NCBI GenBank assembly: GCA_029961685.1
Contig: JARWKL010000008.1
Location: forward strand, 30,505,619-30,569,618
DNA: 64,000 bases
From: Aristolochia californica
Taxonomy: Eukaryota > Streptophyta > Magnoliopsida > Piperales > Aristolochiaceae
Reading direction: 5' to 3'
Below, one piece after another: positions 52,008 to 63,419 of this stretch (position 1 is its first letter; each line of letters begins with the position of its first letter). The notes below the pieces were generated by a model. That model did not search any database. It was not told the origin of the DNA and saw nothing but the letters and a program-made list of their open reading frames with translations. The translations under genes were made by a program, and so were the position numbers.

Positions 52008-53940
52008 CAAAGAAACCAAACACTTTGAGGAAGAACAACAAGAATCTAGTGAAGATCATTCGACTGATCCACAATCATTTAAACAACCCATTCCAAAAAA
52101 ATTCAAATTAAGAATGAAGCTTCAATCTAAGAAAGATAGGTCTTCAAAATATGTACATAAGCTATCTATATTAGAAGCACGTTATTGCAAAAATTTTATG
52201 TTTTTCTTGAGAGATATATTTGAGATTCTATTGTGATTTTAAAAAGGACAAGTGTCCCTTTCTATGTTTTATGACTCTATTTTTTAACATCAAGAACTCG
52301 TCTTTATGAGTTGATTTCACTCCAAGATTTGCCACTTTTGACTCATAAAGCAAAAAAAATCACTCATAAGCATTTCTCATACTTAGAAACAGATTTTTTG
52401 GAAATGGATTTAGGAATTTTAAATGCTATTCATAAAAAAACTACGTATTTCTTGTGCTTTTGCTTTGAAATATTGTTTGCTTAGCTTAATCCTCGCTGGT
52501 TTTTATGCACCTTGATTTTGATATTTTATTTTTCTTCTAGCAAGAAAATTTTTGGAGTCATTTGTGTTATATTAAAAAATTGGGTTGTTACAAAAATCCA
52601 AGTATTTTGGTGCACATATTTTGAAATGAGTTCATGATACTTGATGAAGCATAATGAATTGAAGTACACTTACTTTGAGATCAATTGTTTTATTAATATC
52701 ACTACTTGTTTTAAAAATCAAAGTGCTTATGTGACTCCTATTTTAAAATCCATTAAATACACTTGGTCAAGTAAGTCTAAACTATAAGATCTTATACTTT
52801 ATAAACATCAAAGTTGTTTTGAACGTGTTAGATTCTAGAGTTCTATGAAATACCTTTGAGAACTTTCTTAGTTAGCCATGTGGAAGAAGATGAAAGTGCA
52901 CAGAAGTAGGGACAACTTGAATGAGAGAGAATATGTGAGAAAGAGAGAAAAGAGATTCATGTGTATGTCATTCCACCCACACCCCTTTCCAACTTTATCT
53001 GTAACATTCACTAGATATCAAGAATTACAAGACTACTTTTACATAATAAGAAACAAAAAAGTAGAGAAAAAGAAAAGTTACATGTTCAAACTCTTCTGAA
53101 GTTTAAAGTTCCAACAAAATGTTACTTGTGAGCTTAGATTGTGGAATCTTTATTTGATTGAACTACATCTAAAGCAATGGTTATTAGTGAAAACAAACAA
53201 AAAAGTAAACTTTTGGTTAGGTAGAAATGGAAAATATCGAATGATTTGAAGCAAACAAATAAGAAAGCAAATCTAATTTTGACCGACAAAGAAAACCAAA
53301 AATTTCAAAAAAAAAAACTTTAAATTGAGAACCCAAAGCAAACCTCATATTGATTGTTACAAAGAAGAAAATCAGATGGGGATATCATCTAATAACAAAT
53401 ATTTATTCTTTAAAGAGGTCATCAAAATTAAGCCATCAATTTTTTCTCTCTTGTCAATCAAAAATTTATAAAAATTTGCATCTGAATTTTTTTATCATTT
53501 AAAAAATAGGTTATAATTATTCTTTATTCGACTTATTTTTCACATTTCTTTAAAATTTTAAAAGGTAACTAGGGGTAAAAAAACACATTCTAACCTCAAA
53601 CTAAACCACTTGGCCTTATACTTGTCTTGTGAGGATAAATGGCCATTGTACTATGACATTATATCTTGTTATCCCACCTTGTTGCCACCCCGAGCTTATC
53701 ATCATCTAGCTTAATATTTTCTAGGAGATGTAATCTATTATAAGGGTAAGTACTAGGTAAAGGCATCCGAAAAACTTTTGTTGTTGGTTTAGGATTTTAA
53801 CTTAAGTTTGAGTTTGGGTCTAAAAATCTAAGCCAGGTTCTAAGCTAACTCAGTTCTGAATGGATTTTAGATGTATGTACCCCATAATGAATAGTCCTAT
53901 TCGCATGCAATTGTTTTTTATACATCTTTACGATTTCTTA
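52008..53940. other. AT-rich DNA, no gene seen
   Basis: No ORF with recognisable homology and no repeat partner in the window. A short ORF (ATG 51988 to 52236, Glu/Lys/Ser-rich) overlaps the C4 LTR end and is of doubtful meaning. Confidence 0.55.
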
Positions 53941-53941
53941 C

Positions 53942-56525
53942 TATAAATATTTAGGGGGGTATTAATTAAGGTTAAGAAATTTAAAGTATATAAATCAAAA
54001 CCCTAGGAATTCTTTTTCTTCTTTCTACATATCTTTCAAGCAGTCATATTACGCGGCGCATTGCTACGGAAGCACAAAAAGATTGCTTGAGGCAGATTTG
54101 AAATATCGCACTTCCAGTCTTCCAAGTAAGAGTATTTCTATTTTAGATCCTTAATGTTTATGTATGGTTGTATTCTTCTTATTCTTCTTCTTCTTATTCT
54201 TCTTCTTCTTTTTTTAAGAATATTACTCTATAGTTTTCATCCTGAAATCTTCACCTCTCTAAATTGTGTTTTGTAGGTTTTATTGGTCTAAAGTCCTTGT
54301 CCATTTTACCGTATTTTTTTTCACACCACATGAAGTCTATCTCACTCCACATGAGAAATAGATTGATTAGATTGTGGTTTCTTAGTGCTATGATTTATAT
54401 GAGGCTTTTATTACCCTCAAGCTAGGCTATAATTCAATAAGAACCGAGAAGCAAGACATATGTTTGGGCTTTTTGAAACGATTACCAAATTAACCCATTG
54501 CAAATAGATATTTTACTAATATATATATTAAAACAAAAAATTGCTTCGATGAAATTATTCATGTGTTAATAAAATTAATAAAATGTTTCTTAAATTTAAC
54601 AATTTAATTTTGTATGGTTAGTTGAAGATATACAATTATTTTCTTTATCGCCCTTGCACATCATGAGTGTGCCTAGAGATATATATATGTATAAATGATT
54701 ATAAATGAAATTTCCAATAAGAGAAAATTTATAGGTATAAAATAATAAGAGACATTTTATATGAAGAAATCAAGAACATGGATTTAATCCGAGTAGTCAT
54801 TTGCTATTCCATATTTAATTAGTTGTTAGATTTCAATGAAATATCTTTTTAAAATTATTCATAGTTGATGACGTTTAAGTTTTTTATTATAACATTTTTT
54901 TAAAATATTTCTAATATTAATTAAAAGTTTATGTTATTGAAGGATAAAAGATAAAAAAAAACCTTTGTAGATGAAATGTGGTAGTCAGCAACCCAGTCGA
55001 TATTATGAGTTTTACAAGCATGGGAAAAGGATGCATGTAACTAAACATGGGAGAACACAAGTCCAACCTCCTTGTCCTTTGAATGTAATAAGAATTATTT
55101 TAGTAGTTTACAATTTAGAATTTTTTTGAACCTTTTGTTTTACTACTTTGGCAGACAAAAAACACTTAAGACACACAAAACTATGTTTAAATGTTATTTA
55201 TAATTTTTTTAAACATGGCAATAACTTGTTCAGATTTTACAAAAAAAAAAAAAAAAACGTTAGTGGTAAGATGTTAAAATATTAATTTCATTACTTTTTA
55301 TATGGGTAGAATTGATTGTAGTATTTTTCAATTTGGTGACCTGTGGAGATAATATTATTTTTGGAAAAATATGAAACATAAATCAGCTACAAACGAATCA
55401 TCCATTTGATGTTTTTTTTTAATTTTGTGATTTCCACATTATATAAAGGTAAGTTTGGATAATATCGTTTGTTGATGAGAGACGATTGAAGATCCTGAAA
55501 ATCTTTCATCCAAGGTTTTTACTCTTTTTAGATTCCATTGTTGATTAATTGGGGGAAAGTTGTAAGAGCCAACATATTGAGAATCCGAATTTTAGGGTAT
55601 GTTTCCTATTAAATAGTGAAAAATTGCATCTGTCTTGAAACAACAATCAAACGAAACACAATCAAAGAAGAGACAATAGAGTAGAAGTGAGTTGATATAT
55701 TATCATATCTATGTGTTTTTCTTTTTTCTTTTAAACTTTGTTATGTGTGGATGTGCATTTCTGTCTTACAAAAGATATAAAAAATTGAGTTTAGATATGC
55801 TAGCCCATTTTAGCATGGGGTTAGATCCATTGGAGTGAATAGGAACTGCTCTCCTTAGTCAATGAGTCTCATGCATCGTTCCATTCCCTACACCAAAGAA
55901 AATCTACAAAGGATGAAAGAAGTCAAAAGTGTAACACAAATTTCAGCACTATAAGTAAAAAAGTTCATTATCAAAATGGCATTAGTTTTTCTCAAGCCGT
56001 ACGGTCATAGCCAAACAACTATTCTTGCTCTGTTACACTTGCGCTAATATACAGTCCTCTGTTACAAGTTGCTAATGCTCTTTCAAAAATCATAAATAAT
56101 CAAAGTACTTAGATTCACTTGCGCTCTATATCGTATCATAATACAGTTGTCAGATGCAAACTGTTGAAACAAAACTAGTTTGATGATTGCCGATTCTTCT
56201 TCTTTTACTGCACCCGTTTTGTTTGAGCACTGCAATCGTTTGGTCTTGCAGTAATTCTTGCATAGAAGTGAATCGGAATGAGCTCAAGACTTGTTAAGTT
56301 TGATCTCAACTTGACTCCTGCCCAAAGGAAGCGGGGGACTAGCAGCCCAAGGAAACGTTTGGATGGAGAAACAAGTTCAGCTCCTCGTGAATCAGAGAAA
56401 AAAAGACGTCAAGAGACTGCACCTCAGAAAGACCCCACGGAGATCTGTTTAGGCTTTGTGAAAAAGAGAAATGAAGATAAGATGATTAGTGTCTATTCTC
56501 AGCCAATTGAGGATCCCATTTGGAG
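53942..56525 (+). CDS. Candidate host-gene 5' end: promoter, 5' UTR exon and first coding exon
   Basis: TATAAATA at 53942 precedes an exon-like stretch (about 53975-54125) ending at a splice donor, GTAAGAG (54126). A pyrimidine-rich acceptor ending TTGCAG (56251) or CATAG (56265) leads into ATG 56278. The coding exon runs 56278-56525 and stops at a strong donor, GTAAGT (56526). Its 82 codons are basic and Ser/Lys/Arg-rich (VKFDLNLTPAQRKRGTSSPR near the start), ending QPIEDPIW. No downstream exon is found; a copia remnant begins at ~56860. The C-terminal wording recalls plant PHD-finger/AIPP2-like proteins, a weak inference. It could be a gene fragment. Confidence 0.4.
54170..54216. repeat. 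TTC microsatellite
   Basis: Run of TTCTTC units in the putative intron; simple slippage repeat. Confidence 0.85.
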
Positions 56526-56859
56526 GTAAGTCTTACTCTCTTCAACAAATACAGTAAATTCCTATCTTAAAAGCAACATTACCAATATTCTTGGCCAGTC
56601 CATCTTAAAAGTTGCTGCAGAAGTGATACTACTAATTGTACCACGTAAAGAATGGTTGTAAAAAGTAAATAGAATGGAGGTTAAAAGAGCACACTTCTAT
56701 GTCTTGTACAACATATGATTTTCTTTTTAGTTAGTACAATTCTTAGGCCATGTCACTGCCCTGGTTGAAAATCATGAGAATCCCAGGGAAAGCATTTCCT
56801 ACAAAGTTTTTCATGATTACAGGTTTTCTAGAAATCTCTAATTTAAAACCTTATTATTT
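56526..56859. other. Possible intron sequence, no feature
   Basis: AT-rich, follows the candidate splice donor, no ORF or repeat partner recognised. Confidence 0.5.
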
Positions 56860-57600
56860 TCTTATTTGAAATTATTTTGAAATATAATAAGATTTTTATG
56901 GTAGTTATTACTATGATTTCCAAGGAAAAGAAAGAAAACCATGTTTTTGTCTATCAACGAGCCGACTCCAGTTTGGACTCGACAAATATAGGTTATCAAT
57001 TTTTTTTTATCAAATTTAGACAAGGAAAGTGTGATTAAGTGTGAGCTTAATCTGAGATTAATTACATAAGATTTTGAAAAAGAAGTAGGAAAGAAGGAAA
57101 GAGAGAAATTGAATTGTTCAAAGGCTTGCCCCAAAAGATTAAGCTCACTAAAGTTCTCCATCAAGTTATATAAGAGGAACACTGAAAAGTATTAATAATA
57201 CCCAATGAGCTATACAATAGATATTTAAAAAAAAAGTTATTTAAATTACACTCTTCTACCCTTATTTAAATACTAAAGTTTACAAACTATCTCCTTATAT
57301 TTTAACACTCCCCTCAAGTTGGATAATAAAAATCAAACATTCCTGGTTTGGAAGACAATTTAGTAAATTGAGCTCTTTGGAAAGCCTTGTTGGAGAGGTC
57401 TACTTGATCTTCATTTTCACATGATATGTAATTATCTTTCCATTCATAACTTGGTCTCTAATATAGTGATAATCCACTTCCATGTGTTTAGTTCTTTCAT
57501 AAAATACTAGATTATTCTATTAATATAGTTGCTTGATTATCACATTTCATCACCATAGGAAGCTTAACTTCTGTATGATAGAACCCTCATTGGAAAGGTC
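56860..57600 (-). mobile_element. Copia-like remnant (3' LTR part and RNase H end)
   Basis: In minus orientation the sequence TCCAACTTGAGGGGAGTGT (complement of about 57303-57322) is a typical copia polypurine tract joined to an LTR start, TGTTAAAATATAAGG, running leftward. To its right (57320-57570) the minus strand has degraded RNase H-like sequence of a copia pol end. No intact ORF; limits are approximate. Confidence 0.5.
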
Positions 57601-58095
57601 CTACCCTTGTAGTCAAGCACAATGGAAGATTGAGATAGGGTGATTAAAAGGTTTGGAAGAGGGTGAAGGTAGATATAAAGTGTTGAAGAAAGCTATTACC
57701 AAATAATCCAAGGTGAGTCTCATGAAAAGGAGGTCTCACTAATAAAATAAAGTCAAAGAGGAAGAGAAGAAGAAGAATCTAAGTCGATCATATGTGAGAG
57801 GAAGATTTCCTCCTTATTCTGTTAGTTATAGTTTTCTTATTGCAAAGTATTGTGATTAGATTTAGTGAGAGATTATTGGGCGTAATTAGGAACTTTAAAA
57901 AAGTTTATTTTTAGCATAAGTCAGTATTCTATTATAAAAAGGACCATGTAAAAGAGCAATAAATACACCACTCTCACAATTTCCGCTTCATATCGATGCA
58001 TGCACTCTTCGATTTCCTCTCTTTTCTCCTCTCTCTTACGTTTTCTCCTCTTCTCTTTGTCTACCATGCTTACTATTTGAAAGTTAACATGGTAG
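57600..58095 (+). repeat. Probable LTR fragment
   Basis: Ends in GAAAGTTAACATGGTAG, an LTR terminus followed by a primer-like start. It holds a promoter-like TTATAAAAAGGACC (about 57932) and a pyrimidine-rich stretch typical of LTR R/U5 regions. No partner copy in the window. Confidence 0.45.
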
Positions 58096-58342
58096 TGTTA
58101 AATTGTGGAGTTTAAATAATTAAGAAAAGTTAGTATGTGGATAGATCTTGTGTGTGTGGGTGCCATTTCTCTTGTAAACTGTTTTATCATCATAGTGAAG
58201 TGTTGCAGCGGCAAAAGATAGGAGGTGGTCTCACCTTGAGGTGAACCTGTATAAATCTTGAGTTTTTCATGCTTGATTATTTCTTCTTCTACGATTATTA
58301 TTGCTCTCGCTAGTATTGAACTAGGGCGTCTAATTCCTAACA
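58096..58342 (+). repeat. C2 5' LTR (internally deleted)
   Basis: 247 bp, TGTTAAATTGTGGAG to CTAATTCCTAACA, shorter than the 417-bp C1 LTR. Confidence 0.82.
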
Positions 58343-58376
58343 AGTAGTATAAGAGCTTTGTTTGGGATTGAGAGCA

Positions 58377-59560
58377 ATGACTAGCGGAGAAGGATCAACA
58401 CTTGGAATCAACAAGTTTGATGGTATGAATTTTGCATTCTAGACAATGCAGATTGAACATTATCTGTATAGTAAAAAGATGCACTCACCACTTTTAGATA
58501 TGAAACCAGAAGGCATGAACGATGATAGGATTTGGGAGTGATCCAGTTGACACTATTGAAGAATGCCGCTCATAACTTGGCATTGGATAAAATCACAACG
58601 TGAATGATGAAGATTGTTATCAATGCCCTATGCTGAGTCGGTATGCGGATTGACTTAGCAGTAAGATCGTCGCGGGGGTTGGAAGGGGGGTAGGAAGCCC
58701 CCCTCCCAATCCATGATATATTAACTACTATTTCATTAAGGGTAGTTTGATAATTTAACTCTTGTATCGCTATTGCCCTTGTTTCCTCTTTATATTTGGG
58801 GTGTTGTTATTAGGATTTTATCATCCAATGTGCATCAGTTGTGATAAAAAGAGGTTAGAGAAAAACCACATGTAAGTGTGTGTAATTTCTCTTGTAAATA
58901 ATTTCATCTTTATAGTGGATTACAACAACGATGAAAGACAGGATGTAGTCTCACCTTGACGCGAACTTGTATAAATCTTGTTTGTTATCGTGCTTGCTTT
59001 TCCTTGCTTCCGCGATTATTACTATTTCTCTCGTTAGTTTGGAATTAGGGCATCTAATTCGTATGTCTGATATATATGAGAAGCCTTCTACAAATAATAA
59101 GGTACCTCTCATGAAAAAACTGTTCAATTTAAAAATGACAGAAAATACACTAGTGACAACAAATTTGAATGAGTTTTGTACGATTGTCAATCAATTGACC
59201 TCCTTTTAGATTAATTTGATAATAAGGTTTGTGCCTTAATTCTTTTGGCATCTCTGCCAAATAGTTGGGAGCCTATGAGGGTTGCGGTCAACAATTCTTT
59301 CTGTAATGGAAAGTTGAACTTTAATGATGTTCGGGTTACTATTCTTGCTTAGAAAGTTTGTAGAAAGGACTCCAAAGAACGACATCTAATTCTGCCCTAA
59401 ATGTTGATACTAGGGGCAAGAAATTTGAGTGTAATTCCAACAAGGGCAACAATATATGGCAAGGAATGAAGAAGCAAGTCCAAATTTGGAAGGAATGTGG
59501 AATGGTGGAATTGTGGCAAGTCTGGTCATATAAAGAAGAACTGCAGAGCACCAAAGAAGG
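58377..59560 (+). pseudogene. C2 Gag (interrupted by a solo LTR)
   Basis: Opens with GSTLGINKFDGMNFAF in frame from ATG 58377, meeting a stop soon after. After the solo LTR it resumes with YEKPSTNNKVPLMKKLFNLK (59075) and, beyond 59390, a degraded nucleocapsid with NCGKSGHIKKNCRAPKK, a CCHC knuckle, near 59513. Confidence 0.8.
58615..59063 (+). mobile_element. Solo LTR inside C2 gag
   Basis: About 449 bp, starting TGTTATCAATGCCC and ending near CTAATTCGTATG, similar to the C1 LTR in its 3' two-thirds (for example GTCTCACCTTGACGCGAAC). Gag reading resumes directly after. Termini are decayed, so limits are to within a few bases. Confidence 0.75.
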
Positions 59561-59629
59561 ATGAAAGAAAAAAGATGTTGCAAATGCGGTGACTGAAGAA
59601 GTACATGATACTTTACTCTTGTAAATGTA

Positions 59630-60720
59630 AATTGATAGCCCTATTGACTCTTGGCTATTAGATTTAGGAGCTTCCTTTCACACCACTATGCATCACAAGA
59701 TCATGGAGAATTATGTTGATGTAAATCACGAGAAGGTGTATCTTACTGATGGAGAACCATTGATATTGTCAGTATTGGTGATGTCAGTTTGAGGATGTCA
59801 AAGGGGTTAGGGTGAAAAATTGACAAAGAGAGACATGTGCAAAAATCGATGCGTAAGCTAATCTTAGTAGGGCATCTTGATAGTGAAGGTCATAAGGAGA
59901 CTTTTAATGGTGTCACATGGAAATTCACTAAGGGAGCCATGGTTGTTCCATGAGAAGTTAAAGCTGGAACTCTTTATATCACTTCTAGTTGTAGAAACAC
60001 GGGTGCGGTTGCGGTTGCTGTTATTAATTCTGATTTGTGGCATTATAGGCTCAGAAGGATATATTTTTGGCAAACAGAAAAGGGTTAGCTTTTCTAAGGC
60101 TGGAAAGTAGCAAAAGATAACAAAATTGGTGTTCATTCATATAGATGTGTGGGGATCTTAAACTATTACCTCCCTTGGTGGTTCTAATTACTAAATGACA
60201 TTTATTGATGAAGCAAGCAGAACAATTTGATTTTATTTCCTAAAAAATAAATATGATGTTTTTCATACATTCAAGAGATGGATAGCAATGGTTGAGAATG
60301 AGACAGATTTGAAGGTGGAGTGCTTGTAGTAAGATAATGAGGGAGAATACATAGATGATGATTTCAAGTGAATTATGTTGATAATGGAATCAAGATGAAG
60401 AAGACCATTCCTGAAAAACATCAATAGAATGGTGTGGCTAAGAGGATGAATGGGACTTTGAACGAGCATGCTAGGAGAATGAGATTACATGTGGGATTTC
60501 CAATGATCTTCTGGTCTGAGGCTATTAGCACTACTGTCTATTTGATAAAAAAAAGGTCCTTCAACACCATTGGATTGCAAAATACTATAAGAGGTTTGGA
60601 GCGAAAAATAAGTAAACCTTTCTTTCTTGAAAGTGTTTGGTTGTGTTTCATATATTCACATTGATTCTGCTATTAGATGTAAACTTGATGCCAAATCCAA
60701 GATATGTTTCTTTATTGGCT
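59630..60720 (+). pseudogene. C2 protease and integrase (decayed)
   Basis: Protease region DSWLLDLGASFHTTMHHKI at about 59648, in which Ser of DSG has become Leu. GAG-pre-integrase GTLYITSSCR is at about 59967, then the integrase region with WGS at 60150 and RMNGTLNEHARRMRLHVGFP at 60443. Frames are broken repeatedly. Confidence 0.8.
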
Positions 60721-61039
60721 ATGGTGGTACCGAGCTTGGATAACATTTTGGGATGACCAAAGTCTTAAGGTTATCTGGAGCAAAGATGTGATCTTCAAAG
60801 AAGGTACCCTTTATAAAGACATGTAGAGGACAGATTCTGAGAGCACAAGTAATGAAGCTAAAAACTTTGAAGTGATTCAGTTGAGAGATCTTCCAATTAT
60901 TGTGATGGCGAATATTTCTCAAGACCAGGAAAACATAGCCCCAAAAGTAAATCAGAACATTTATGTGACTGAACTCATAAGATCTACCAGAACTAGAAGA
61001 CCACCATAGAGATACTCCCTTGCATTGAATTATATTTTG

Positions 61040-61792
61040 TTAATTGATAAAGGTGAACCAGAGAGTTATGAGAAAGTCGTGCAAGTTGATGAATCACCCA
61101 AGTGGGAGTTGGCCATGAGGGATGAGATGGATTCACTGTTATCCAATCAGACTTGGCAATTTACAAAGTTACCAAAAGGGAAGAAGTCTTTGTAGAATAA
61201 ATAGGTGTACTGAATGAAAGACGAATATGATGGCAGCAGGCAGTACAAGGCAAGACTGGTTGTAAAAGGCTTTCAACAAAAAGAAGACAGTGACTACACT
61301 GAGATTTTCTCTCTAGTAGTGAAATTGACTACTATTAGAATAGTGTTTGAACTAGTGACAAATGAAGACTTGCACTTAGAAAATGGTGTGAAAACTTTGA
61401 AAGTGCTTGTATGGTCTTAAACAAGCTCCAAGACAGTGGTATAAGAAGTTTGACATCATCATCAGTGGTATTGGTTTCTTAAGGTTTTAGCGGATCATTG
61501 TTGTTGCATAAAGAACCTTGATAACTCCTACATCATTCTAATGCTATATGTTGATGACATGTTGATTATAGGTTCTTGCAAAAGGGAAATAGATAAGTTG
61601 AAAATGGAGTTGACCAAGAAGTTTGCAATCAAGGATTTGGGTGCTGAAAAACAACTCCATGGGATGAGGGTTAGTATGGATATTGATGTTTTGAAACTGT
61701 CACAAGAAGAATATGTGAAGAAGTGTTGAGCAAGTTCAACATGAATGATGCAAAACCAACGAGTCACTTGAGGTGGATTCTCAGGTATTTGA
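61040..61792 (+). pseudogene. C2 reverse transcriptase (decayed)
   Basis: Starts with SPKWELAMRDEMDSLLSNQT, continues RQYKARLVVKGFQQKEDSDY (61235) and has the catalytic motif MLYVDDMLIIGSC (YVDD at 61547-61558), then KDLGAEKQLHGMRVSMDIDV. Part of the middle (around the LDVKTAFL motif) is deleted. At about 61765 it jumps to a later RWILRYL segment. Confidence 0.85.
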
Positions 61793-61989
61793 TGTCCGGA
61801 ATTAGACACCCTAATTCCAAACTAATGAGAGCAATAACAATAAACGCGGAAGAAGGGAAAAACAAGCACAAAAAGTTAGGGCAACCACATTACAAGAGTA
61901 AAATTCCAAAACTACCCTTAATGAAACAACAGTTAATATATCCGCGACCAACTCAATGTAAGGCGTTAATTAGGCTCCACAACTTAACA
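61793..61989 (-). repeat. C3 3' LTR (internally deleted)
   Basis: 197 bp, TGTCCGGAATTAG to CACAACTTAACA in plus reading, lacking about 220 bp relative to 24286-24702. Confidence 0.8.
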
Positions 61990-62165
61990 ATCTCCCACTT
62001 GGAGATTAATCTATCATCAATATCTCCTCTACAGCGGCAACAACTTCTCAATCCTCAGAAAGAAGTCCAAGTGAAGTTGCACACAACTTCAGTTTCTCGA
62101 TCATAAAAATTTTCATCAACATATCAGTTGGATTCTGATTCCCTCGGATCTTCTCAAGTGCTAAG

Positions 62166-62787
62166 TGTTGAATTTAGGATCCCTTTACTGAAATCTCAAG
62201 CAAGGTGAGAGAGGGAGAAAATAAAAGAAGGAGAAAGAGGGTTCTTGGGTAGAGAGGAGAGAAGAGAAAAAAAAGGAAAGAAAAGAGTTTAGGCAAGAGA
62301 AGAAATCTTCACGAGAGAGAAGTTGAGAACTACTTCACTTTGATGATTTAAGTTCGAGTACAAGCACCTCTCTTTATATTAGAGGAAAGTAGTAGAGTCC
62401 AAGTACAATTAAACTACCATTCTCCTAATTACATTCAAACTATAACACTTAAAGATAAGTTTATTATAATAAAATAACTCAACATAATTAGAAGACTAAT
62501 ATAACTCAAACTAAAATTCTTCTATGAGGATGTGACCATAGGCTAAATATGCCAACTCATGGTTATCTTTGTGGGTTCCACTTGTTCTTCCAACTCATGT
62601 GATAAGGATACCAACTCGTGGTATCTTTGTGGGTCCCACTTGATGCTCAAATATTTTAACTCATTCCAGCTCGTGCTTGTTATCTTCCAACTCATGCCAG
62701 CTCGTGTGATGACTCCTCTTGGTATCTCATGTTCTTATGGTGGTTCCCACTAGCTCGTGCAACAATGGTGGGTCCCGCATTGTGACA
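62166..62787 (-). mobile_element. Solo LTR, 622 bp, with perfect target duplication
   Basis: Flanked by CTAAG at 62161-62165 and 62788-62792. In minus reading it begins TGTCACAATGCGG and ends CCTAAATTCAACA, with CTCTAATATAAAGAGAGG as a promoter-like site. Its 3' half is similar to N1/N2 LTRs (GGACTCTACTA...TTCCTCT). Removing it restores continuous C3 sequence. Confidence 0.9.
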
Positions 62788-62792
62788 CTAAG

Positions 62793-63353
62793 ACTTCATC
62801 CTCTAGAGCCGATCTGATGAAGTGTAATGCACTGGCATGATAAACAAGATTCTTTGCTGAATGAATAGAACTTTGACTGTCACAATACAACACATTCTTC
62901 CCATGTTTGAGATGAAATTTTTTCCAAAAAGATTGGAGCCATACCATCTCTTTGCTAGCTTCGGTCACGGTGACATATTTTGCCTCAATGGGAAAAGAGC
63001 AACTATCTTTTAAAACTTATAGACCCAACTAACTACTATACCATCCAATGTGTATACATATCTAGTAGTACACTTCCTGCCATCAATGTGTCCAACCATG
63101 TCAGCATCTACATAACCCTTTAATCCCATGTCTGACTTTCTAAAACATAAGGTTGAGTCTGTGTTGCATCACTTCACAACTATCTTTTAAAACTTATAGA
63201 CCCAACTAACTACTACACCATCCAATGTGTATACATATCTAGTAGTACACTTCCTGCCATCAATGTGTCCAACCATGTCAGCATCTACATAACCCTTTAA
63301 TCCCATGTCTGACTTTCTAAAACATAAGGTTGAGCCTGTGTTGCATCACTTCA
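62793..63353 (-). pseudogene. C3 RNase H (decayed, with 177-bp tandem duplication)
   Basis: Minus-strand ORF 62968-62793 encodes TEASKEMVWLQSFWKKFHLK and VLYCDSQSSIHSAKNLVYHA, the end of copia RNase H. Upstream, 63000-63176 and 63177-63353 are near-identical tandem copies encoding DADMVGHIDGRKCTTRYVYT, so a segment of the gene has been duplicated. Confidence 0.85.
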
Positions 63354-63419
63354 GGCTGACCTACGGATTTATAGTGGTTGACAATTCTCTTCATGGATTG
63401 TTAATTTTTCAATCTAACA

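Larger units (their letters stand above)
58096..61792 (+). mobile_element. Ty1/copia retrotransposon C2 (broken)
   Basis: Plus-strand order: shortened 5' LTR (58096-58342), primer site (AGTAGTATAAGAGC), gag from ATG 58377, a solo LTR in gag (58615-59063), protease, GAG-pre-integrase, integrase, RT. It ends at 61792 where inverted copia C3 begins, shortly after a jump from RT to a late RNase H-region segment. Sequence is of the C1 family. Many stops. Confidence 0.85.

Noticed and set aside
51919..52236. 105-codon ORF near the C4 LTR end
   Set aside because: Overlaps the LTR and its start lies in pyrimidine-rich R/U5-like sequence; no family seen, though the part after 51988 might be a fragment of an exon.
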